Part shown: positions 16,553-24,336 of the stretch, piece by piece
Position numbering within the stretch: position 1 is the stretch's first letter
How the letters are laid out: each line of letters begins with the position of its first letter
DNA from: JAPUDS01 sp039812985
GTDB taxonomy: Bacteria; Patescibacteriota; Saccharimonadia; Saccharimonadales; Saccharimonadaceae
Direction of reading: 5' to 3'
DNA length: 37,199 bases
NCBI GenBank assembly: GCA_039812985.1
Contig: JBDHUL010000003.1
Coordinates: 1-37,199 of the forward strand
Translations under genes and position numbers: made by a program
The notes under the pieces: generated by a model
Told to the model about the DNA's origin: nothing
Seen by the model: the letters and a program-made list of their open reading frames with translations, nothing else
Database searches by the model: none

Positions 16553-17032
16553 ATGGATATGATACGAGGAAATGGTCAGCGACCGGCGCCGTCGAGGGTA
16601 CAGCAGAACGCACACCAGCCACATGAGACACGGGTAAAAAGAACTCGCATGAAACTGTGGCATAAGCTTGTGGGCGGAGCGTTGTTACTGCTTGCGGTTG
16701 TCGCGATATACGCCTGGCCGCTTGTGTTTTCGCCGCAATCGATCAACACTAACGGCTACCAGATAGTCTACCTTGCGAATAACCAGGCGTATTTTGGCAA
16801 GCTTCAGAACACATCCGGGGAGTATCTCTATATGAAAACGCCGTATACCGCACAGGATGTCAAGCAAGCAGCCGACGCAAAAGACGCGCAGTCAACGACG
16901 ACGCTCCTAAAAGTTCGTGACCAACTGTATGGCCCAGACGACAGCATTGCTATTCGGGCTGACCAAGTGGCATTTTGGCAGAACCTGCGTGATGACAGCA
17001 AGGTAGTGCAGGCCATCAAGAATAAACAGTAG
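16553..17032 (+). CDS. Small single-pass membrane protein, unknown
   Basis: 159 residues. A basic, disordered cytoplasmic N-terminus (about 36 residues) is followed by one membrane helix (LVGGALLLLAVVAIYAWPLV, about 39-58) and an extracytoplasmic domain of about 100 residues starting NTNGYQIVYLANNQAYFGKL, with one SGEYLYMKTPY strand-like segment and a helical end. The family is not recognised by name; the layout is frequent among small CPR envelope proteins. Directly followed by another small membrane protein (1-nt gap) and mutM, probably one transcript. Confidence 0.8.
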   Translation: MDMIRGNGQRPAPSRVQQNAHQPHETRVKRTRMKLWHKLVGGALLLLAVVAIYAWPLVFSPQSINTNGYQIVYLANNQAYFGKLQNTSGEYLYMKTPYTAQDVKQAADAKDAQSTTTLLKVRDQLYGPDDSIAIRADQVAFWQNLRDDSKVVQAIKNKQ

Positions 17033-17033
17033 T

Positions 17034-17300
17034 ATGAACGACGACACCGCTCGTCAACTTGTGAAACAGCTGAAGAAGCTCAATTTTTGGGTGACGTTGT
17101 TCGGGAGTATATTTCTCATTGCGATAGCGATCATTGGAGTTATTCTGTTTCAGGTCGTCATGTTTGCCCGCAGTACGAGCGATAACATTTCGTCATTTAA
17201 GCAATCGACCGTTGACGCGTTAAATGTGAAGAAACAGGTTTGTGGAGGGACGGGCGCGTTTAGCGATTTCGTACGCTCCAAGACTGGTGCGTGCGACTAA
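17034..17300 (+). CDS. Small single-pass membrane protein, unknown
   Basis: 88 residues with a helical, charged N-terminus, one membrane helix (VTLFGSIFLIAIAIIGVILF, about 20-39) and a short outside tail with two cysteines that could pair. Begins 1 nt after the preceding stop and ends 3 nt before mutM, so it is part of that operon. No recognisable domain. Confidence 0.78.
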   Translation: MNDDTARQLVKQLKKLNFWVTLFGSIFLIAIAIIGVILFQVVMFARSTSDNISSFKQSTVDALNVKKQVCGGTGAFSDFVRSKTGACD

Positions 17301-17303
17301 CAT

Positions 17304-18248
17304 ATGCCGGAGCTGCCAGAAGTAGAGACGATTCGGCTTGGCCTTTCGAGGCTTATCGTGGGCAAGGTCGTTGCAAACGCGCAGAACTACGATAGCCCAA
17401 AGAGTTTCCCAAATGCAACGACCGACGTCGAGCTGTTTCTTGCTGGTGCGACTGTGACGCAGGTCCGTCGCCGAGCAAAAATGTTGCTCATTGAGCTCTC
17501 GAGTGACTACACGATGATGGTGCATCTCAAGATGACAGGTCAGCTCGTATATATACCGGCAAGTATAGTCTCCTCACGGGGTTCTGAAGTGAGCCAAGAA
17601 ACATCAGTCGCTTGCGATGAACGTTTCGGCGGCGGGCATCCGAACGATTCGCTTGTCGGGAAACTGCCGGACAATACGACGCGCGAGCGTATCGATTTCA
17701 CAGACGGCTCAAGACTCTATTTTAACGACCTGCGCAAGTTTGGCTATATGAAACTAGTGCCTACGGGCGGTGTCCCACAAACAGACTTTATGCAACGGGT
17801 TGGACCCGAACCGCTCGAGGAAGGGTTTACTGACGAGGTGTTATTTGCGCGGTTGCAGCGGCGCAAAAATACATCTATCAAAGCGGCTATCTTAGACCAA
17901 AGCGTACTGGCGGGCGTGGGCAATATTTATGCCGATGAATCGCTCTGGATGGCAAAAATTCATCCCCAAACATTTGTCAAAGACCTTTCTCATGCCCAGG
18001 TGGCGGTCCTCCGTGGAGCAATTGTGTCGGTACTGCAACTGTCTATAGATAAAGGCGGGAGTACTGACAAGAACTATGTTGACGCCGAGGGCAAGAAGGG
18101 CAGCTACTTGAAGTTCGCAAGTGTCTTTCGTTTGGAGGGCCAGCCGTGTCCGCGTTGTGGAGCGACGATAGAGAAAATCCGTGTGGCTGGACGAGGTACG
18201 CACATCTGTTCAAGATGTCAGATACTTGACAAGAAGAAAATTAACTGA
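17304..18248 (+). CDS. mutM: Formamidopyrimidine-DNA glycosylase
   Basis: Removes oxidised purines (8-oxoG, FapyG) from DNA and nicks the strand by AP lyase action. 314 residues, beginning with the obligatory MPELPEVETIRLGL (catalytic P1 and E2). RRRAKMLLIEL carries the conserved Lys, MVHLKMTGQL follows, and the helix-two-turn-helix reads VLAGVGNIYADESLWMAKIH. The zinc finger is complete (CPRC...CSRC, near residues 284-307). About 45 residues longer than a typical Fpg, with an insertion around residues 95-125 before GGGHPNDSLVGKLPDNTTR. Sits 3 nt after a small membrane-protein gene and has no promoter of its own. Confidence 0.97.
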   Translation: MPELPEVETIRLGLSRLIVGKVVANAQNYDSPKSFPNATTDVELFLAGATVTQVRRRAKMLLIELSSDYTMMVHLKMTGQLVYIPASIVSSRGSEVSQETSVACDERFGGGHPNDSLVGKLPDNTTRERIDFTDGSRLYFNDLRKFGYMKLVPTGGVPQTDFMQRVGPEPLEEGFTDEVLFARLQRRKNTSIKAAILDQSVLAGVGNIYADESLWMAKIHPQTFVKDLSHAQVAVLRGAIVSVLQLSIDKGGSTDKNYVDAEGKKGSYLKFASVFRLEGQPCPRCGATIEKIRVAGRGTHICSRCQILDKKKIN

Positions 18249-18254
18249 TACTAT
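18249..18254 (+). promoter_or_regulatory. Possible extended -10 box
   Basis: TACTAT preceded by TGA, about 35 nt before ATG 18290. The leader includes AAAAAAAGGAA, a fair Shine-Dalgarno site. Confidence 0.4.
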
Positions 18255-18289
18255 ACAAGTCAGCAATAACAACAAAAAAAGGAACCACG

Positions 18290-18541
18290 ATGACAACCAC
18301 CGAACAACCAGAAGGCAAACCTACCCCAGAGGAATTGACGCAGGCGCAGCTCGCAGCGCGTGAAGAAGCGAACAGAAAGTTCGCCGACCGGGTTGTTGAA
18401 CGTGCTGCAATCGAGGATCTTATGCAGCCGGACAACATCGCTGGCAATCAGAAAAACATTGATGAAGTGACACGCAAAATGGCAGTACGAGGTGATCTTG
18501 TTGATCTGCATCCACCGACGCAGTACGGCGGCCATCGTTAG
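18290..18541 (+). CDS. Small charged helical protein, unknown
   Basis: 83 residues, soluble, very rich in Glu, Arg, Ala and Gln, predicted mainly helical (EELTQAQLAAREEANRKFAD). No cysteine, signal peptide or membrane helix. AAGGA lies 7-11 nt before ATG 18290. Lies between mutM and holA. Not recognised. Confidence 0.68.
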   Translation: MTTTEQPEGKPTPEELTQAQLAAREEANRKFADRVVERAAIEDLMQPDNIAGNQKNIDEVTRKMAVRGDLVDLHPPTQYGGHR

Positions 18542-18571
18542 TCTGGTTGGTTGGACGCTCGCGTCTTCCGT

Positions 18572-18577
18572 TATACT
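18572..18577 (+). promoter_or_regulatory. -10 box of holA, leaderless-type
   Basis: TATACT ending 8 nt before ATG 18586. AGGAGG at 18578-18583 is only 2 nt from the ATG and would fall at or before the predicted transcription start, so it is probably not used as a ribosome-binding site. Confidence 0.55.
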
Positions 18578-18585
18578 AGGAGGTG

Positions 18586-19476
18586 ATGATCTATTTACTG
18601 AGCGGCGATAACACATTTGAGATTGAGCAACGCCTCAGAAAAATTATTGCCGAGTGTTGTGGTGAAATCGAGCGCGTCGATGGCAGCGAGTTAGCGATCG
18701 ACCAGCTCCCTGACTTACTGGCAGGGGTGACGTTATTTAGCAGCGAACGGTGTATTGTTGTCAAGCACGCTTCCCAGAACAAGCCAGTTTGGGCGGCGCT
18801 AGGGGAGTGGCTGGAAAAAGGGATTGGAAACGACGTTATTTTTGTCGAAAGAAGCCCAGACAAACGCACCAAAACGTATAAATGGCTGCAAAAACACGCT
18901 GAGGTGCATGATGTAAAGCAACTACAACCATTTGAAGCGCTGCGCTGGCTTCAGGATGTGTCCAAGGGTATCTTGGGGCGCAACGAAGCCGAATTTTTAG
19001 TTGATTATGTTGGAACAGACCAGTGGCGACTGAGTGCAGAACTCGATAAACTACGCCTAACAGGAAAGCCAATCGACCGCGAGGTTATTCGTCGTATTGT
19101 CGAGCCAACACCGCAGGCTACCAGCTTTGAGTTATTGGACGCGGCGTTTCACAAAAACCACGATGCTTTTGATGAGCTGTTTGATGCCGTATCGCAGCGC
19201 GAAGACCCGTACATGTTCTTTGGGCTGCTTGCAGGGCAGGTGCAGGCTATAGCCATTGTTGTGGCTAGTGAAAATGAAAACCGGCGGCCCGAAGACGCAG
19301 CCAAAGATGTTGGGCTACACCCTTTTGTCGTACGTAAAGTCACGCTTTTAGCCCGTCGGCTTTCCGTTCGCCAGTTACGGCAGCTTATCGAACGCCTGTC
19401 GGAACTTGATGCCCATATGAAGCTGCGCCCAACACCGCCGTGGACACAGATTCGTTCGTTTCTTATGGCGCTTTAG
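18586..19476 (+). CDS. holA: DNA polymerase III delta subunit
   Basis: Clamp-loader subunit that opens the beta sliding clamp. 296 residues from ATG 18586 (GTG 18583 in frame is less likely). Starts MIYLLSGDNTFEIEQRLRKI, the usual HolA opening, and continues with VTLFSSERCIVVKHA, the VERSPDKRTKTYKWL strand-turn region and ATSFELLDAAFHKN, followed by the C-terminal helical collar domain ending PPWTQIRSFLMAL. Length and layout are typical. It is convergent with rpsT; holA and rpsT are neighbours in many bacteria, which supports both calls. Confidence 0.9.
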   Translation: MIYLLSGDNTFEIEQRLRKIIAECCGEIERVDGSELAIDQLPDLLAGVTLFSSERCIVVKHASQNKPVWAALGEWLEKGIGNDVIFVERSPDKRTKTYKWLQKHAEVHDVKQLQPFEALRWLQDVSKGILGRNEAEFLVDYVGTDQWRLSAELDKLRLTGKPIDREVIRRIVEPTPQATSFELLDAAFHKNHDAFDELFDAVSQREDPYMFFGLLAGQVQAIAIVVASENENRRPEDAAKDVGLHPFVVRKVTLLARRLSVRQLRQLIERLSELDAHMKLRPTPPWTQIRSFLMAL

Positions 19477-19546
19477 AGATGCGACCATACACCGTGTAAA
19501 CGGCGTAGGGCACTGCTCCCTTGAAAAGAGAAAGGCTTATTTCTTC

Positions 19547-19906
19547 TTATTTCTTCGCAACAGGTTTCTTTGCGGTGGCCTTCTTCGCTGGGGAGGCTTT
19601 TGTGACTGGTTTCTTGGCCGTTGGTTTTGCAACTGGCTTTTTTGCAGCAGCTACGGGAACTTTCACGCCGGCTTCCTTCGCGGCGCGTACAAGGTTGCTT
19701 TTGCGGCGGGCGGCAGTTTTTTTGTCGAGTACGTTCTTTTTAACAGCGGTATCAAGGGCGCTTTGCGCACCTTTGAGGGCGTCAAATGACGGGGCATCAG
19801 TAAAGGCACGGACGGCGGTTTTGACAGACTTCTTGGTTTCGACGTTGCGAGCGCGTCGAACAGCGGTCTGCTTCATTCGTTTTATGGCTGATTTAATGAT
19901 TGGCAT
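19547..19906 (-). CDS. rpsT: 30S ribosomal protein S20 with a Lys/Ala/Pro-rich tail
   Basis: Primary 16S rRNA-binding protein of the small subunit. Starts MPIIKSAIKRMKQTAVRRAR, the S20 signature, and the core of about 80 residues ends around VRAAKEAG. It is followed by a 39-residue extension built of KKPVAK, TAKKPV and SPAKKA units, like the tails of histone H1-type and HU-like proteins. ATG 19906 has a strong AAGGAG (19912-19917, minus strand). Transcribed from a good promoter at 19960-19988. The long opposite-strand frame over the same bases is a shadow caused by the repeats. Confidence 0.93.
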   Translation of the reverse strand: MPIIKSAIKRMKQTAVRRARNVETKKSVKTAVRAFTDAPSFDALKGAQSALDTAVKKNVLDKKTAARRKSNLVRAAKEAGVKVPVAAAKKPVAKPTAKKPVTKASPAKKATAKKPVAKK

Positions 19907-19959
19907 GAGTGCTCCTTGTGTCTGGGCGGTTAGCGTTATGAGTGTGTAATCGGTGAATA

Positions 19960-19988
19960 ACTATAGCGCAGTCGAGAGGGTTTGTAAA
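19960..19988 (-). promoter_or_regulatory. Promoter of rpsT
   Basis: Minus strand: TTTACA (19988-19983), 17-nt spacer, TATAGT (19965-19960). Gives a leader of about 45 nt carrying AAGGAG. Divergent from the promoter at 20014-20043. Confidence 0.7.
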
Positions 19989-20013
19989 GAGTGCGACCTC
20001 TATAAGAATAATG

Positions 20014-20043
20014 TTGACGAGTACAAAATGCTCATGGTATAGT
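20014..20043 (+). promoter_or_regulatory. Promoter of the DHH-like gene
   Basis: TTGACG (20014-20019), 18-nt spacer, TATAGT (20038-20043) with an upstream TGG. Leader about 27 nt, A/T-rich, with no Shine-Dalgarno site. Confidence 0.65.
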
Positions 20044-20076
20044 AGTCAGTGAACTACACTAAAATATAAAAATACT

Positions 20077-21948
20077 ATGCCATCAGATCAAACACCCAAA
20101 CAACTCGTCGTTGAGCGCCTCAAGCAAGCTACTAATATACTAGTAACAGTGAGCCATGATCCGAGTATTGATGAGCTAGCGGCGCTCCTCGGGCTTGTCC
20201 TCTTTCTCAATAAGCTGGAGAAAAATGCCACGGCGGTATTCTCGGGCGAAATACCACCGGCTATTTCGTTCCTAGAGCCTGACAAAACCATCGAAGCAAA
20301 TGTTGACAGTCTGCGCGACTTCATCATCGCGCTCGATAAGTCAAAGGCAGACAGGTTGCGGTACAAAGTCGAAGGCGACTTGGTGCGGGTATTTATCACC
20401 CCATATAAAACCACTATCACTGAAAAAGACCTCAATTTTTCGCAGGGCGACTTTAACGTCGATCTTGTGGTTGCGCTTGGAGTTGAAAAGAAAGAAGATA
20501 TAGACGCTGCGGTGACGGCTCACGGGCGAATACTACATGACGCAGCTACCGTAACGCTGAATATAACGGGAGGGGAGACATCGCTCGGTGAAATTGATTG
20601 GACCGATGCCGAGTCCAGTAGCCTGTGCGAGATGCTCGTGTCGCTTGCTGAAGCGTTGCAAGCAGGGTTGCTTGACCAGCAGATTGCGACAGCATTTTTG
20701 ACAGGGCTCGTGTCGGCAACCGAGCGGTTCCGTAACCAAAAAACCAGCCCAAAGGTCATGACGATGGCTGCTCAGCTCATGGCTGCCGGTGCAAACCAGC
20801 AACTGATTGCTGACAAGCTTGACGGTGCGGTTGTGTCAGAGAGAATGAACGGCGTGACGGCACCCGACGACGCGGCAAACGATGGTTCGGAAGTGGTTAC
20901 AGAGAACAAGACAGAGATGAAGGTTGATCATGACGAAGAGGATGTGGCCGCCGTAGAACGATTACGCGAGGTAGATGCCGCCACTATAGCGACACCTACA
21001 AAACTCCCCGCTGACGAAGCCGTTTCTCATGAGTCTGTTCAACCTGAGACCAAAGAGGATGAAAAACAACTGGTGGTTGTAGCACCGGCCGAAGAAGTTG
21101 AACCAGAAGTGGCTGAACCAGCTACGGTTGAGCCCACGTTGCCTTCGGTGCAGCCACAGCTATCGGCTTCAAAGGCCAGTTCATGGCGGGACACGTCGCT
21201 TGCACCACCCTCGCTTGGCAGTGCGCTCAGTGCAACCGTTGCCGAAGCAGAAGAGGAAAAGCGAAAGGCCGAAGCAGAAGACCATAGCCGCGTGCTGCTA
21301 TCTCACAATGCGCACCGACCAGTAGGCACAGCTGTAACGCCACCTGTGCCAACCACGCCAGCAAACGCCCCTCTCCCTACAGCACCACCACCCAGTGCTA
21401 CCCAGAATTCTCAGGAAGAGAGTAGTAACCCACTCTCCATCAAGACGAGTAGCGGCTTGAAGTTTGAGGAAACGATTGGCGGTGGTGTGGCACCGGTAGA
21501 GCCTCAATCTCCGGTTAACCCGACGCTTGCAGATCTTGAAGCTCATGTGGCACAGGCACAAATGGTAAACCCGGTTTCGCCTGCGGCCGCTGTCGACTCG
21601 GCGCGTGAGGCGGTTGATGCAGCGTTTGGGGGCGCTCCGTTCAATCCCGCTACGGCCGAACCCCTACAGAGTCTTGGCGCGCAACCGTTGGGCGATATTG
21701 TCCATTCGGATACCGCGGCTCAGTCACCGCCGACTCCAACTGGCGCTGGGAGTCCAATACTCAGTACATTACCGCCACTCCCTGACTTTTCGACTCTTCC
21801 ACCGCTCCCTGGAGAATCTCCAGCAAACGCTTCAAGCCCGTCCGCGCCGCTCTTTGGCTTGCCAGCAGAACAGGCCCCAGTCGATTCACCGACGACAGCG
21901 GTACCCTCGAATGATGCATCGCAGTTTCGCATACCCGGACAGTCGTAA
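20077..21948 (+). CDS. Degenerate NrnA/DHH-family protein with long disordered tail
   Basis: 623 residues. The first 240 follow the NrnA/DHH phosphoesterase plan: NILVTVSHDPSIDELAALLG (compare the family's sHxnPDGDaxGS), VDLVVALGVEKKED (family: ialD) and TVTLNITGGETSLGEIDWTD (family: NIDHHxxNxxFGxINWVD), then ESSSLCEML. The metal ligands look lost: DHH reads TGG (164-166), and the Asp after 'ial' is Gly (135), so catalysis is unlikely. The remaining 380 residues are Pro/Ala/Glu/Ser-rich and disordered, ending in PPLPDFSTLPPLPGES-type repeats. Position directly upstream of truB matches the usual nrnA-truB order, supporting descent from NrnA. Possibly a nucleotide-binding or scaffold protein. 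Confidence 0.82.
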   Translation: MPSDQTPKQLVVERLKQATNILVTVSHDPSIDELAALLGLVLFLNKLEKNATAVFSGEIPPAISFLEPDKTIEANVDSLRDFIIALDKSKADRLRYKVEGDLVRVFITPYKTTITEKDLNFSQGDFNVDLVVALGVEKKEDIDAAVTAHGRILHDAATVTLNITGGETSLGEIDWTDAESSSLCEMLVSLAEALQAGLLDQQIATAFLTGLVSATERFRNQKTSPKVMTMAAQLMAAGANQQLIADKLDGAVVSERMNGVTAPDDAANDGSEVVTENKTEMKVDHDEEDVAAVERLREVDAATIATPTKLPADEAVSHESVQPETKEDEKQLVVVAPAEEVEPEVAEPATVEPTLPSVQPQLSASKASSWRDTSLAPPSLGSALSATVAEAEEEKRKAEAEDHSRVLLSHNAHRPVGTAVTPPVPTTPANAPLPTAPPPSATQNSQEESSNPLSIKTSSGLKFEETIGGGVAPVEPQSPVNPTLADLEAHVAQAQMVNPVSPAAAVDSAREAVDAAFGGAPFNPATAEPLQSLGAQPLGDIVHSDTAAQSPPTPTGAGSPILSTLPPLPDFSTLPPLPGESPANASSPSAPLFGLPAEQAPVDSPTTAVPSNDASQFRIPGQS

Positions 21949-21953
21949 CCGAG

Positions 21954-21975
21954 TTGTCCACTGTATAATGGACAA
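21954..21975. promoter_or_regulatory. Inverted repeat overlapping the truB -10 box
   Basis: Perfect 7-bp half-sites TTGTCCA (21954-21960) and TGGACAA (21969-21975) flank 8 bases. The -10 box TATAAT (21964-21969) sits between and within them. Transcription would start just after the repeat and reach ATG 21982 in about 6 nt, so the repeat is better placed as a DNA operator than as an RNA hairpin. Confidence 0.55.
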
Positions 21976-21981
21976 TAATAT

Positions 21982-22707
21982 ATGAGCGGACGCATTCTCC
22001 TCGTTGACAAACCATCTGGCTGGACAAGTTTTGATGTGGTCGCCAAAATTCGCAGTGCGGTGCGTGCCCAGTATGCGGCAAGAGGCGTTCGCCCAACAAA
22101 GCGCCAACTAAAGGTTGGCCACGCTGGGACGCTTGATCCGTTTGCGACGGGGCTCCTGGTTGTATTGCTCGGCGATGCCTGCGGACGCGCTGGGGAATTC
22201 CTCAAACTCGACAAGGCCTACGAAGCGACGTTTGAACTTGGAAAAACCAGTACGACTGGTGATCCCGAAGGAGAAATTAACTCTGTCAATGATCGAAAAC
22301 CAGCACGTAACGAGGTCATAGCTGTATTACAACAGTTTACCGGTGAAATTCACCAAACCCCACCAGTTTATAGCGCTATTAAAATCAACGGACAGCGAGC
22401 ATATCACCTCGCGCGTCAGGGCAAAGAGGTGGCCATGCCGTCACGAGCAGTCACGATTTATCAGCTTGATATGGTGAAGTATGACTATCCGTTTATCACG
22501 CTTCGAGTCCATGTTTCAAGTGGCACATACATCCGGGCACTGGCGGAAGATATGGGGCAGGCACTTGGCACAGGTGCTTATTGCCGTGAGCTACGACGAC
22601 TGAGTGTGGGCTCGTACGATATCGGTGCTGCCAGAACAGTAGAGGAGCTGCTACGTACTCAACAGCTCTATAACGATCACAGCGACGACGACCAACAACA
22701 GTACTGA
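21982..22707 (+). CDS. truB: tRNA pseudouridine-55 synthase
   Basis: Converts U55 in the T-loop of tRNAs to pseudouridine. 241 residues. Begins GRILLVDKPSGWTSFDVV, then KVGHAGTLDPFATGLLVVLLG, where the Asp of GTLDP is the catalytic nucleophile, then KAYEATFELGKTSTTGDPEGE, QTPPVYSAIKINGQRAY and VSSGTYIRALAEDMGQALG. Somewhat short because the C-terminal PUA domain of some TruB proteins is absent. Starts 34 nt after the DHH-like gene with its own -10 box. Its last 57 bp overlap the 3' end of the convergent minus-strand gene. Confidence 0.96.
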   Translation: MSGRILLVDKPSGWTSFDVVAKIRSAVRAQYAARGVRPTKRQLKVGHAGTLDPFATGLLVVLLGDACGRAGEFLKLDKAYEATFELGKTSTTGDPEGEINSVNDRKPARNEVIAVLQQFTGEIHQTPPVYSAIKINGQRAYHLARQGKEVAMPSRAVTIYQLDMVKYDYPFITLRVHVSSGTYIRALAEDMGQALGTGAYCRELRRLSVGSYDIGAARTVEELLRTQQLYNDHSDDDQQQY

Positions 22708-24270
22708 ACTCAGGAGCAAGAGAAAACGGTTCTGGCGCTGCAAACGGTGCTTTATGTCGCGGCCGAGGTTTGAAAGTACGTGTCGATTGAGTGCAGACGG
22801 AGAGCGTTGTTGTGGTGAGGGCACTAGAATCTGCCTGGATTGGAATGACTGAGGCGACTGGGGCATTGCCTGCGGCTGCAGCAGGGGATCGGATGCAGCT
22901 GGCACTTGCGTTCGGGCCGACACTTGAGATAATCGCTCGGGCGTACTAGGAGGGTTAGCGTGGCTCCGACGATAGAAAAATTCGCTCTTGTAATCACGTC
23001 CTTTATGAAAACTTTCAAGTACTTTTATGAGGCCAGATCGATCAATCTCACCGCCTTTATAGGCATCGACGAGTCTCCTTCCCGAGCCAATGCTGACAAG
23101 ACTGGCCAACGCTAACAGTTCTGGGTCAGACATAAATTTTATCTTGCGATTTTTCGGGATCACAAATTCGGTGAGCGGTGGGGCAGCGTGGTCGGTAGAT
23201 GGCAGTCGCTCAGGCTGCTCGATTACCGTCTGAGGAGAGGGAGGTTCCGGTGGGCGGGTGCGTGCCGCTACTTCGATAACTTTCTGAGCGGTAGCTGTCT
23301 GATGGTATCGACGCTGTTCAATAGCCTCAGCTCTTTCGACAATGCTTGCGAGGTGGCGCACAGTTTCGTCGTGGGATAATTCTTCGCGTATCGTCTCAAT
23401 CGAAAGGGCATTTTCTTTGACTGAACGGAGTAGTCGTTCAGTAACAAGGCCTGGGACAAGCAATGATGGGGCTTGCTCGGGTTGAGCGACGGTGCTTTGA
23501 AGCTGCTCTGGCGGCGTGACTACTATGCGGCCACGTGAGGGTTGCTCATGAGTGAGCCCGTCCGGCTCTAGCGGTGAAGTGTGAGTAGCAGGTCGCAGCG
23601 CCCGCCTAATGGCCTGCACGATGCTACTTGCAAAATGAGTATAGGCAGCGTCTTCTTCTGAAATAGGGACGGGCTCGATGTTTTCTTGAGAGACTTGAGA
23701 GACAGAGGTGTCGCTGTCTGGCGCGGAAGAGCTTTCCTCGACAGAGGCAGCGATGGTTTGATACAGCTGCTCAACTTCGTCTGGTACCTCGAGGTCTGGC
23801 TGCTCAAGCTTTTCGTATAGGAGCCCCATAAAATCAATATGTAGTTTGAGGGCTTTTATCTCTGAACGGCGAAGATCCAGGCTCTCGTCGTTCAGCGCCT
23901 CATGGTAGGCGATAATCCGTTCTGCCACCAAGCGCTGGGCTATTTCGTAGCCGTTTTGTGGTCGTTCTTGGTCTTCGACCGCTGTCTCAGCGAGAAGTGC
24001 TCGCGACTTTTCAACGAGTTTTTCGCGCCAGCGTTTTTTAAGTTTTTTGGTTTCGGCGACTTCGCGTTTTTCTTCGGTGCGGCGTTCTTCTTCGAAATCA
24101 GTCGCCCGTCGCCTCGCTGCCTCTTTGAGTTCGGCGTCGAGTTTTTTACGTAACGCTTCTTCCTCAGTTTCTTCTTTGCCGCGCAGCCGGTCCCACCATG
24201 AATGTTTGTTGCGTTCGTAACGTGTCTCGTTGAGACGTTCAGGGTCAACAGCACGGGGGTCATGTACCAT
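22651..24270 (-). CDS. Large coiled-coil protein with C-terminal membrane anchor, unknown
   Basis: 539 residues from ATG 24270. The N-terminus is highly charged and coiled-coil-like (KLDAELKEAARRRATDFEEE and following, about 25-105), then a helical segment, a long Pro/Gln/Ser/Glu-rich disordered middle, a compact helical stretch near 400-450 (KIKFMSDPELLALASLVSIG, then GGEIDRSGLIKVLESFHKG) and one hydrophobic helix at the very C-terminus (FLLLLSSVLLLVVVAVIVIE). No signal peptide, so it is probably tail-anchored with most of the protein in the cytoplasm. A longer frame to 24369 exists, but ATG 24270 sits 6 nt after an extended TATACT box. Function not recognised; possible cell-shape or envelope organiser. 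Confidence 0.8.
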   Translation of the reverse strand: MVHDPRAVDPERLNETRYERNKHSWWDRLRGKEETEEEALRKKLDAELKEAARRRATDFEEERRTEEKREVAETKKLKKRWREKLVEKSRALLAETAVEDQERPQNGYEIAQRLVAERIIAYHEALNDESLDLRRSEIKALKLHIDFMGLLYEKLEQPDLEVPDEVEQLYQTIAASVEESSSAPDSDTSVSQVSQENIEPVPISEEDAAYTHFASSIVQAIRRALRPATHTSPLEPDGLTHEQPSRGRIVVTPPEQLQSTVAQPEQAPSLLVPGLVTERLLRSVKENALSIETIREELSHDETVRHLASIVERAEAIEQRRYHQTATAQKVIEVAARTRPPEPPSPQTVIEQPERLPSTDHAAPPLTEFVIPKNRKIKFMSDPELLALASLVSIGSGRRLVDAYKGGEIDRSGLIKVLESFHKGRDYKSEFFYRRSHANPPSTPERLSQVSARTQVPAASDPLLQPQAMPQSPQSFQSRQILVPSPQQRSPSALNRHVLSNLGRDIKHRLQRQNRFLLLLSSVLLLVVVAVIVIELLST

Positions 24271-24276
24271 ATCGTC

Positions 24277-24282
24277 AGTATA
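24277..24282 (-). promoter_or_regulatory. Extended -10 box, leaderless-type
   Basis: Minus strand TGC TATACT, ending 6 nt before ATG 24270. Divergent from the promoter at 24302-24330. Confidence 0.65.
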
Positions 24283-24301
24283 GCATAACAGGGGTATGGT
24301 A

Positions 24302-24330
24302 TTGACAAAAAGCGCAAGCAGGACTATAAC
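24302..24330 (+). promoter_or_regulatory. Near-consensus sigma-70 promoter
   Basis: TTGACA (24302-24307), 17-nt spacer, TATAAC (24325-24330). Ends 6 nt before ATG 24337, predicting a leaderless message, or alternatively the start of an unrecognised RNA. Confidence 0.7.
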
Positions 24331-24336
24331 CAGCAC

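Noticed and set aside
18578..18583. AGGAGG before holA as a Shine-Dalgarno site
   Set aside because: Only 2 nt from the ATG and at or before the predicted transcription start; spacing is too short.
19521..19949. Plus-strand frame of 142 codons rich in Phe/Ala over rpsT
   Set aside because: Reverse complement of the Lys/Ala-rich S20 tail; S20 is unmistakable with its own promoter and Shine-Dalgarno.
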